Source: an uncultured Christensenellaceae bacterium (GTDB lineage: Bacteria; Bacillota; Clostridia; Christensenellales; UBA3700). From it: DNA of 64,000 nucleotides. The stretch lies in assembly GCA_944380285.1 (NCBI GenBank), contig CALWGZ010000003.1, forward strand, positions 124,001 through 188,000, in the 5' to 3' direction. The notes under the pieces were generated by a model. That model saw only the letters and a program-made list of their open reading frames with translations, was not told the origin of the DNA and ran no database searches. Within the stretch, counting starts at the first letter, position 1. Every line of letters starts with the position of its first letter. Below, piece by piece: positions 1 to 6,766 of the stretch. The position numbers and the translations under genes were made by a program.

Positions 1-99
1 CCAAACTCCCCTGTCGTTTGCCGCTTTTTCGATCGCGGCGATCGTCTTTTCATCCGGCTCGAAAACTTTGAGCACACAGACGTTTTTGAACTCTTTCAT
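1..99 (-). CDS. Unidentified protein, N-terminal fragment cut by window edge
   Basis: Only the first 33 codons lie in the window; the protein begins MKEFKNVCVLKVFEPDEK. The ATG overlaps the pgsA stop codon (ATGA) and is preceded by a clear GGAGG Shine-Dalgarno sequence, so it is very probably a real gene translated with pgsA as the last visible member of the ftsK-rimO-pgsA operon. In many Clostridia cinA follows pgsA, but this N-terminus does not look like CinA to me. I cannot assign a function from 33 residues. Confidence 0.6.
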   Translation of the reverse strand, partial: MKEFKNVCVLKVFEPDEKTIAAIEKAANDRGVW

Positions 100-749
100 T
101 TTTCCTCCTTATCCGCCGACGACTCGTTGTCGTCGAGCGAGACCTCGTCCGCTCTGTCTTGGGACGAAGGCTTGTTCTCGGCAAAAAGCGCCTTGTTTGC
201 CACGACGTAATGTACGCCCGACCAAACCGTCAAGACGGTCGCGACGATCAGCTCTGCCATGCCGAGCCACATGACCACGGCGCCGAACGTCCCTCCGCAC
301 GGCACGAACAGCAGCGTACCTATCGCGGTCATAGTCGTCGCTGTCTTTGCCTTGCCCAGCCCGTCGGCGGCAAGCACGAAGTTCTTGATCGCGGCGATCT
401 GCCGCAAAAGCCCGATGATTAGTTCTCGCGCGACGATGATGACGCCGCAGATCATCGCGACATACGGCACGGTGATCATCCCGCCGTCCGCGATTATGAA
501 CACTCCGGTCAACACGACGACCTTGTCCGCGATTGGGTCGAGGAACTTGCCGAGGTCGGTGACCAAATTGTATTTGCGCGCGATATGTCCGTCCACGAAA
601 TCGGTCGCGGACGTGATGATATAAAGCAGCGCGGTGGCTATGCAGATGAGGTTGTGGACCTCACATTGAAGCACATAGAGCACCACTATCAGCGGTATGG
701 CAAAGATGCGTGTGACCGTAATTTTGGTCGGCAAATTGAGTTTGCTCAT
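96..749 (-). CDS. pgsA: CDP-diacylglycerol--glycerol-3-phosphate 3-phosphatidyltransferase
   Basis: An integral membrane enzyme that makes phosphatidylglycerophosphate from CDP-diacylglycerol and glycerol 3-phosphate, the committed step to phosphatidylglycerol and cardiolipin. The CDP-alcohol phosphotransferase signature DG-x2-AR-x8-G-x3-D-x3-D is complete near residues 50-75 (DGHIAR, then GKFLDPIAD). Several hydrophobic helices follow, and the last 25 or so residues are a charged tail. The start is ATG 749 rather than the ATG two codons upstream: it overlaps the rimO stop as ATGA and has GGGAG at a good distance. It is third in the ftsK operon and coupled to the next gene. Confidence 0.95.
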   Translation of the reverse strand: MSKLNLPTKITVTRIFAIPLIVVLYVLQCEVHNLICIATALLYIITSATDFVDGHIARKYNLVTDLGKFLDPIADKVVVLTGVFIIADGGMITVPYVAMICGVIIVARELIIGLLRQIAAIKNFVLAADGLGKAKTATTMTAIGTLLFVPCGGTFGAVVMWLGMAELIVATVLTVWSGVHYVVANKALFAENKPSSQDRADEVSLDDNESSADKEEK

Positions 750-2074
750 ATGCATTCTCCCGTCAACATTCCGTCTTTTGCGCCGGTGACTTTGACGCGG
801 CAGATCTCGCCGACGTCCATCGGGCGCTCGGACGTAAAAAGTATCCGCGAATCGACGCCGGGGGCGTCGCCTCTCGTCCTTCCGACAAACATTTGACCGT
901 CAAAGTCGATGTCCTCGTAGATGACCTCCTGAACGGTACCGATCTTTGCCGTCGCCTTTTGATCCATTATCCCCTCTTGCAGCGCATAGAGGCGCTCGAA
1001 CCGCGCATGTTTGACCTCTTCGGGCACCTGTTCGGGCAGACGCGCCGCGGCTGTGCCGTCCTCTTTCGAATACTCGAAAAAGCCGCATCTGTCCAACTTA
1101 GCGCGAGTGAGGAACCTTTCAAGAAGCCCGACGTCCTCGTCCGTCTCGCCGGGAAAGCCGACGATGAACGTGCTGCGCACCGTGTAGCCGCCGCGGGCGG
1201 CGAGTTTTGCGACAAGTGTGTCAATACCTTTGCTGTCGATGCGCCTGTTCATCCTCTTCAACACCTTGTCGCTGTAATGTTGCAGCGGTATGTCGAGATA
1301 GCGGCAGATCTTGGGATGCGAGTCGATGAAATCGAGCAGCTCGTCCGTGATCTTTTCGGGATAGAGATAGAGCAATCTTATCCACTCGACAGGCAGCTCG
1401 CATAGCTTTTCGAGCAAATCGATCAGCCTGTTTTCACCGTAAAGATCTTCGCCGTAACGGCTGACGTCCTGCGCGACGACGATCAATTCTTTGATCGGAT
1501 GCTCCGCCGTCAAAGTCTTTGCCTCTTCGACGACGCTCTCGATCGGGCGCGAAGTGTACCCGCCGCGTATCGACGGTATCGCGCAATATGTACATCTGTT
1601 GCCGCATCCTTCCGCAATTTTTAGGTAGGCATAATGCTCGGGTGTGGTGAGCATTCGCGGCGCGACCGGACAGCGGTCGTCCTTGTCGTTGGCAACGGCT
1701 ATGCCTCTTTCGCCGCCATAGAGCCGACCGATCACGTCTGCGATCTTGTCATAGCCCGCTGTGCCCAGCCATGCGTCGACCTCGGGCATACCTTCGGAAA
1801 GCTCTTGCATATAGCGTTGAGGCAGACATCCCGTGGCGATCAAAAATTTGCACTTGCCGTCCTTTTTGTATTCCGCCATTTCGAGCAAAGTCGAGATCGC
1901 CTCTTCCTTTGCGCTGTCTATGAACGCGCAAGTGTTGACGATGATGACATCCGCTTGCGCGGCGTCCTGCGTAAAGCCGAACCCCTCGCCCGCGAGCCGA
2001 CCGAGCATCTCTTCGGTGTCGATCCTGTTCTTGTCGCAGCCTAGCGAAACGACGCCGATCGCGAGATTATTCAT
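746..2074 (-). CDS. rimO: Ribosomal protein S12 methylthiotransferase RimO
   Basis: A radical-SAM enzyme that adds a methylthio group to the conserved aspartate of ribosomal protein S12. The N-terminal UPF0004 domain has the three cluster cysteines of the second 4Fe-4S centre (SLGCDKN near residue 13, VNTCAF near 49, TGCLPQ near 83). The radical-SAM motif CGNRCTYC follows near residue 150, and a C-terminal TRAM-like segment closes the protein. About 442 residues is normal for the family. The start ATG 2074 has GGAGG five bases upstream and overlaps the end of ftsK by 8 nt; the longer frame upstream lies inside ftsK and is not expected to be translated. MiaB is the main alternative, but the N-terminus SLGCDKNRID is RimO-like. 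Confidence 0.94.
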   Translation of the reverse strand: MNNLAIGVVSLGCDKNRIDTEEMLGRLAGEGFGFTQDAAQADVIIVNTCAFIDSAKEEAISTLLEMAEYKKDGKCKFLIATGCLPQRYMQELSEGMPEVDAWLGTAGYDKIADVIGRLYGGERGIAVANDKDDRCPVAPRMLTTPEHYAYLKIAEGCGNRCTYCAIPSIRGGYTSRPIESVVEEAKTLTAEHPIKELIVVAQDVSRYGEDLYGENRLIDLLEKLCELPVEWIRLLYLYPEKITDELLDFIDSHPKICRYLDIPLQHYSDKVLKRMNRRIDSKGIDTLVAKLAARGGYTVRSTFIVGFPGETDEDVGLLERFLTRAKLDRCGFFEYSKEDGTAAARLPEQVPEEVKHARFERLYALQEGIMDQKATAKIGTVQEVIYEDIDFDGQMFVGRTRGDAPGVDSRILFTSERPMDVGEICRVKVTGAKDGMLTGECI

Positions 2075-5048
2075 CGCCGCCTCCGTCGCTGTCACCGTAC
2101 AGTTCGTCAAACATCTCTTGTGTGAGATAGACATCGCGCGGCTTGTTGCCCTGCGCCATGCCCGAAACATAGCCGAGTTCTTCCATCTGATCGAGGATCT
2201 TCGCGGCTTTGGGGAAGCCGAGCGACAGCTTGCGCTGCAACATGGACACCGAGATCCCTCTGCCTATCGCCTTGTTTTCGAGCGCGAGCCTTAGCGCGCC
2301 GATGAACGCGGGATCCTGTTCGAGAGACGTCGAGCCTCCCGCTCCGCCCGAAGCGGACGAAGGAACTCTCTCCTCTTCTTCCGCCGGGACCGCGTCGATG
2401 ACCTTTGCGATCTCGGGGTCGAAAATGCCCACGTTGTTCGCGACGACTTCGTCGACGACCGCGGCAACTTCGCGCATATCTACAAACGCGCCCTGCACAC
2501 GCACGGGATGATTTTTGTCCACGAATTTGATGAGCATATCACCCTTGCCGAGCAGTCTCTCCGCGCCCGCCATGTCGAGGATCGTCTTGCTGTCGACCTG
2601 CTGAGTGACCGCAAACGCGATACGGGTGGGCAAATTCGCCTTGATAGTACCGGTGATGACGTCGACGGACGGTCTTTGAGTCGCAAGCACGAGGTGGATG
2701 CCCGACGCACGCGACTTTGCGGTCAAAGTCTTGACCAAACCTTCAAATTCCTTGCCCGCCTTGGACTGCATGATGTCCGCGACCTCGTCGATGATGATGA
2801 CGATATAGGGCAATTTTTGAATGGTCTTGTCGCTGTCCGCGAGCTCGTTGTAGTCGTCGATCTTGGCGAGCTTGTAACGGCTCATCATCTCGTAGCGACG
2901 ATTCATCTCCTCGATGCTCCATTTGAGCGCGTTGATCATCTTGGACGTCTCGCTGAGGATCTCGGGGACGACCAAATGAGGCAGCTCTTTGTAGATGTTG
3001 AACTCGACCATCTTGGGATCGATCAAGATCAACCTGAGCTGGTCGGGCGTGTACCTGTACAGCAAGCTGACGATCATGCAATTGAGGCAGACGCTCTTAC
3101 CTGAACCGGTGCCGCCTGCGACAAGCGCATGCGGGAAGGACGTGAGATCGCTGACATAGCAATTGCCGTCGATGTCCTTGCCGAGGGCGAAATAGAGCCC
3201 CTTCTTCTTTTTTGTATTGAACTCGGGCGAATCGACGACCGACTTCAAACTGACGGTGCCGCGCCTCTCGTTGGGGATCTCGATGCCGCAGAATCTCTTC
3301 TTGGGGATCGGAGCCTCGATACGCAAACTCTCGACCGCAAGCGCCATCGCAAGGTCGTTGTAGTGCGCGGGGATCTTGTTGACGCTGATCCCGGGCGGCA
3401 CGTCGAGTTCCAGCCTGCTGAAAGTCGGACCCTTGACGATGTTGACCACCTTTGCCGGGATGTTGAAATTCTCGAGACAGCGCTCTACGCTCTCCTTCTT
3501 TTCGTCATAGTCGAGTCCTCCGTCCACATTCTCGTCATAGTCGCGCAGGTCGGAAATTTGCGGCGGCTTGTACGGCGGACGCTTGACCGGTTTGGGCTCG
3601 GGTTTGGGCTCGGGCGCAGGCTCGGGTTTGGGCTCGGGCGCAACGGGTTTGATGACGCGCGGCACGATAGGCGCAGGTCTGACGACCGGCGGCTGAGGCG
3701 GAACGGGCGGCTCGGACTTTTTGTCTTTGTCGCCGTTGAGGAAGTCGACAAAACTCTCGAGCGGCTCGGGGTTGCGCGAACTCAGATCTTCGACGTCGTC
3801 CTTGACGTCGCCCTCTTTTTGCTCGTCCTTGACGTCATCTTCGTGTGTTTCCGAGCCGAAATCGATTGCGTTGTCGTTCGTCGAAATGTCGTCGACGTCG
3901 TCTTCGATTTCTGCCTCGGGCGTACGCAACAGATCGTTGAACGCGTCGATCACATCATCGCCGTCTTCGTCATGGCTTTCCATGCCTGCCGCTTCGAGCA
4001 TGCGGCGTTGATTCTCTCTCATTATGCGCATGCGCTCGGTGCGGCTGTACGAACGATAGACATCGTCGTTGTCGGTCGAGCTCTTGCGATCGATACGAAC
4101 TGGGTCGGTGTTTTCGCCGTAAAGCGCCTCCATTGCCCTCTTTGTCCTCTCCTCAGGGGTGAGATCTTCTTCGGGAACGGGCTTCGCCTCGGGGCGCGAA
4201 GAATAGAGCTCGCCCATCGCCTGCTCACGTCTGGTGCGGTAGACGTTGAGCGCGTTCTCCACAACGCTGTCGCTGATGGGATCGCCCACGCCGAGTTCCG
4301 CCGGACGCTCTTCTTCTCTCGCGTCCATCCTCTCTATCGGGGTGTATTCGGTTGCGCGGCTGCCGAACGTCCTCGACACCTTGCCGGGCAATTCTTTGCC
4401 GTCTACGGTGCCGTTGTACATCGGCGAGCGTTCTTCCTCGTCCGGCTCTTCTTCCATATAGGTCGGTTCGGACTTCGCGACGGTGCGGGTGCGCGTCTTG
4501 CGCAGCTTGAACGAAAACTCACGGTCGACCTGCGAGACGACCAAAAGCGCGATGAGCCCGATCAGCACGAGACCGATCAAGATCTCGGACGCGACATAGA
4601 TCTTTGTCGGGAAATAGAGCAAGATCGCTCCGAACACGCCTGCCGCGGTGTCCGCACCGCTGTAACATGCAGAGATATATCCGCCCCATCCCTCCGACGC
4701 ATAGCCGCGCGACGAGAACATGTGGATCATCGCAACGATCGCGGCGAGCGAGAGCGCATACAAAAAGCGGACGCCTCTCGAGACGGTGGGCTTTTTGCCC
4801 AGCATCAGAATAACTCCGTAACAAATTCCGATGACGATGTACGCATAGAAAACATAGCCGAATACGCCCAGCAAAAAGTCGGTGACGACCGCGCCGGCGC
4901 CGCCGAACGCGCCCAGCGTGATCAAAGCAAAAACTACGCATGCGCTCAGCAGAGCCAAGCCGTATGCGAAAGTGGACTTTTTCGCCGGTTCGGCAGCCTC
5001 TTGCCGAGCGTTGTTCTCTTTGCGTGGATCTTTCTTGGATTTGCGCAT
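2067..5048 (-). CDS. ftsK: DNA translocase FtsK/SpoIIIE
   Basis: A septum-anchored hexameric ATPase that pumps chromosomal DNA during division or sporulation. The order is: a basic N-terminus, four or so membrane helices (about residues 20-175), a long acidic linker with a Pro/Glu/Lys-rich repeat (PEPKPEPAPEPKPEPKP near 480), the RecA-like motor with Walker A GGTGSGKS and Walker B-like VIIIDEVADIM, then a C-terminal winged-helix gamma domain (about the last 65 residues) expected to read orientation motifs. About 993 residues is long because of the linker. ATG 5048 is preferred over the upstream frame because AAGGAGAAGGA lies directly before it. It is first in the ftsK-rimO-pgsA operon. Confidence 0.95.
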   Translation of the reverse strand: MRKSKKDPRKENNARQEAAEPAKKSTFAYGLALLSACVVFALITLGAFGGAGAVVTDFLLGVFGYVFYAYIVIGICYGVILMLGKKPTVSRGVRFLYALSLAAIVAMIHMFSSRGYASEGWGGYISACYSGADTAAGVFGAILLYFPTKIYVASEILIGLVLIGLIALLVVSQVDREFSFKLRKTRTRTVAKSEPTYMEEEPDEEERSPMYNGTVDGKELPGKVSRTFGSRATEYTPIERMDAREEERPAELGVGDPISDSVVENALNVYRTRREQAMGELYSSRPEAKPVPEEDLTPEERTKRAMEALYGENTDPVRIDRKSSTDNDDVYRSYSRTERMRIMRENQRRMLEAAGMESHDEDGDDVIDAFNDLLRTPEAEIEDDVDDISTNDNAIDFGSETHEDDVKDEQKEGDVKDDVEDLSSRNPEPLESFVDFLNGDKDKKSEPPVPPQPPVVRPAPIVPRVIKPVAPEPKPEPAPEPKPEPKPVKRPPYKPPQISDLRDYDENVDGGLDYDEKKESVERCLENFNIPAKVVNIVKGPTFSRLELDVPPGISVNKIPAHYNDLAMALAVESLRIEAPIPKKRFCGIEIPNERRGTVSLKSVVDSPEFNTKKKKGLYFALGKDIDGNCYVSDLTSFPHALVAGGTGSGKSVCLNCMIVSLLYRYTPDQLRLILIDPKMVEFNIYKELPHLVVPEILSETSKMINALKWSIEEMNRRYEMMSRYKLAKIDDYNELADSDKTIQKLPYIVIIIDEVADIMQSKAGKEFEGLVKTLTAKSRASGIHLVLATQRPSVDVITGTIKANLPTRIAFAVTQQVDSKTILDMAGAERLLGKGDMLIKFVDKNHPVRVQGAFVDMREVAAVVDEVVANNVGIFDPEIAKVIDAVPAEEEERVPSSASGGAGGSTSLEQDPAFIGALRLALENKAIGRGISVSMLQRKLSLGFPKAAKILDQMEELGYVSGMAQGNKPRDVYLTQEMFDELYGDSDGGGDE

Positions 5049-5060
5049 TTCCTTCTCCTT

Positions 5061-5089
5061 ATTATACCGGCTTCCCAATCACTTCTCAA
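5061..5089 (-). promoter_or_regulatory. Possible second ftsK promoter P2 (TTGAGA-17-TATAAT)
   Basis: TTGAGA shares its first base with the -10 box of P1 and is followed 17 bases later by TATAAT. A transcript from here would begin inside the ribosome-binding site, so it would be short-leadered and poorly translated. P1 and P2 could not both be occupied at once. Confidence 0.4.
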
Positions 5090-5117
5090 TTATAGCACAA
5101 ACGGCGCGCTTTTACAA
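5089..5117 (-). promoter_or_regulatory. Sigma-A promoter P1 of ftsK (TTGTAA-17-TATAAT)
   Basis: Reading on the minus strand, TTGTAA is followed 17 bases later by a perfect TATAAT with the extended TG motif (TGCTATAAT). A start site near 5082 gives a leader of about 35 nt ending in the ftsK ribosome-binding site. Confidence 0.75.
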
Positions 5118-5219
5118 TGCTTTAATATAATAAATTTGCGCGCACATGCGCGTCGCCCTTTGACGTCGGATCGGCAGCCGTTCTTTCGCCGAAACCGCGC
5201 CGCGGAGACGATGCGGCAT

Positions 5220-6458
5220 TCAGCCGGTGTGTCCTCTGTCGAACGGCTTGAATTCGGTCACGACCAATCCCTCGCACAGCTGAGCGTTCGCCAAAACGCT
5301 TGCCGAACGTATCGCCCGATAGCCGTATTTAGACCTGATCGCGTCGAGCGATTTTCCCAGCCTGTGTTGTTTATCCGACTCTTCGTCAAACATACTCGTC
5401 TGCGTCGCCGCGTCCGCCGGACTCAGATCGTAGACGGTGACGGACAGCGCTCTGATCGGCATATCCTCGCCGAAGGTATAGAGCGTGTCGACAGTTTTCA
5501 TCGCCTCGCGCATGATCGTCGACGCGTTGTCGGTGTCGGCGATCACTCGTTGCTTGCCCTCGCCCGTGAGGTCGCTGTATTTGATCCCGACCGCTATCCC
5601 TCTGCCTACAAAGCCGTGTTTGCGCAGCCTTGTCGCGACCATCTCGGACAGCGCCGCGATCACGCTCTCGACCTCATCGCGCGTCGTGACGTCGCGCGGC
5701 AGCGTCGTACTGTTGCCTATGCTCTTGGGGTCGTCCGTCTCGTACGACAGTCTGACGTCGTCCGAACCTTCTCCCCTTGCCTCGGCGCGCAGCTTGTCGC
5801 CGTTGACGCCGAGCATTTGATGCAATATCCGCACGTCGGCATTCGCCAGATCGCCGATCGTGTGTATGCCCACTTTTGCGAGCTTCGCCGCGGTGCGCCG
5901 CCCGACCATCAACATCTCGGACGCGTCCAGCCCCCACACCTTGCGTTTGAAATTCTCGAGCGAGATCACCGTGACCGCGTCCGGTTTTTTCATATCCGAC
6001 CCCAGCTTTGCGAACACCTTGGTGAACGACACGCCGATCGACACCGTGACCCCGACCTCGCGCTTTATGCGCTCGCGCAATTCCTCGGCGATCTTCTCCC
6101 CGCTCCCAAGCAATTTGAGACTGTCGGTGACGTCGAGCCAACATTCGTCGATGCCGAACGGCTCCACCCTCTGCGTATATTGAGTATAGATCGCAAAAAT
6201 GCGCCTGCTGTACTCGACATACATGTCGAAGTGCGGCGGCACGCAGATCAGTTGCGGACACTTTTGCTTTGCCTGCCAAATGGTCTCCCCTGTCTTGACG
6301 CCGCACGCCTTAGCCGCGGTGTTTTTTGCCAAAATGATGCCGTGCCGCTTCTCGGGATCGCCCGACACGGCAACATATTTGTCCTTCAATCCGGGGTTGA
6401 GCGCACACTCGACCGACGCATAAAAATTGTTGGCATCGCAATGCAATATCGTCCTCAT
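5220..6458 (-). CDS. dinB: DNA polymerase IV (Y-family, translesion)
   Basis: An error-prone polymerase that bypasses DNA lesions. Catalytic acidic residues are visible: D8 in the HCDANNF motif and D104/E105 in GIDECWLD (the family's SIDE-type motif). A helix-hairpin-helix segment with MLGVNGDKL and a little-finger domain follow, and a beta-clamp-binding-like motif QTSMF lies near residue 348. The length of 412 is normal. The gene is monocistronic, with no Shine-Dalgarno sequence before the ATG. Its promoter sits so close that the mRNA should be nearly leaderless, and a consensus LexA box overlaps the -35, so it should be SOS-inducible. Confidence 0.95.
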   Translation of the reverse strand: MRTILHCDANNFYASVECALNPGLKDKYVAVSGDPEKRHGIILAKNTAAKACGVKTGETIWQAKQKCPQLICVPPHFDMYVEYSRRIFAIYTQYTQRVEPFGIDECWLDVTDSLKLLGSGEKIAEELRERIKREVGVTVSIGVSFTKVFAKLGSDMKKPDAVTVISLENFKRKVWGLDASEMLMVGRRTAAKLAKVGIHTIGDLANADVRILHQMLGVNGDKLRAEARGEGSDDVRLSYETDDPKSIGNSTTLPRDVTTRDEVESVIAALSEMVATRLRKHGFVGRGIAVGIKYSDLTGEGKQRVIADTDNASTIMREAMKTVDTLYTFGEDMPIRALSVTVYDLSPADAATQTSMFDEESDKQHRLGKSLDAIRSKYGYRAIRSASVLANAQLCEGLVVTEFKPFDRGHTG

Positions 6459-6466
6459 ACGTCTGT

Positions 6467-6495
6467 ATTATACACCGTTCGACTCAAAATTGCAA
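6467..6495 (-). promoter_or_regulatory. dinB promoter (TTGCAA-17-TATAAT), near-leaderless
   Basis: On the minus strand TTGCAA (6495-6490) is separated by 17 bases from TATAAT (6472-6467). The dinB ATG begins at 6458, only 8 bases after the -10 box, so transcription should start about 1-3 nt before the start codon. This fits the absence of a Shine-Dalgarno sequence. Confidence 0.8.
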
Positions 6496-6506
6496 ACATT
6501 TGTTCG
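6493..6506 (-). promoter_or_regulatory. LexA (DinR) SOS box of dinB
   Basis: The minus-strand sequence CGAACAAATGTTTG matches the Gram-positive LexA consensus CGAACRNRYGTTYG at every position. It is embedded in a larger near-perfect palindrome (TTGCGAACAAATGTTTGCAA, 6509-6490) and overlaps the first bases of the dinB -35 hexamer, an arrangement that lets the repressor block RNA polymerase. Confidence 0.88.
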
Positions 6507-6691
6507 CAATTTTGCGCAAAATTATCTTCACCGCATACTTCGTCTCTTCCGTCCGTATTCGAGCATTTTCAACGTCTTCTTTCAACGAAATTACGTCAGC
6601 CGACCGCTCGGCAAATTTTGTTCCGAGCGAGTTGAACAAGGCGCGCTCATTGACTCTGCCCTCGGACGCGGCGATACGCTTTGACGCAAAT
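6507..6691. other. Intergenic between ppdK terminator and dinB operator: nothing recognised
   Basis: Between the LexA operator and the hairpin after ppdK I find no convincing gene, RNA or repeat. A 74-codon minus-strand frame covers most of it, but it would start inside the ppdK hairpin, has no ribosome-binding site and runs through the SOS box, so it is not called. Confidence 0.5.
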
Positions 6692-6722
6692 GCCGCCCGC
6701 AAACGCATTGTTTGCGGGCGGC
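6692..6722 (-). terminator. Hairpin terminator of ppdK
   Basis: A perfect 13-bp inverted repeat (GCCGCCCGCAAAC / GTTTGCGGGCGGC, 5-nt loop) about 45 bases past the ppdK stop. The stem is very stable but the following minus-strand sequence is only weakly T-rich, so termination efficiency is uncertain. Confidence 0.6.
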
Positions 6723-6766
6723 GTTGTTTGCGGTACGAGCCGTACGGCTCCCCTCAAAGGAAATCC

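Noticed and set aside
3129..6635. A 1168-codon open frame on the plus strand across ftsK and dinB
   Set aside because: It is antisense to two clear genes, has no ribosome-binding site or recognisable domains, and its Arg/Asp/Val-rich composition is what GC-rich codon bias produces on the opposite strand. It also runs through the dinB promoter and SOS box.
6484..6708. A 74-codon frame between ppdK and dinB
   Set aside because: It begins inside the ppdK terminator hairpin, lacks a ribosome-binding site and overlaps the LexA operator and dinB -35.
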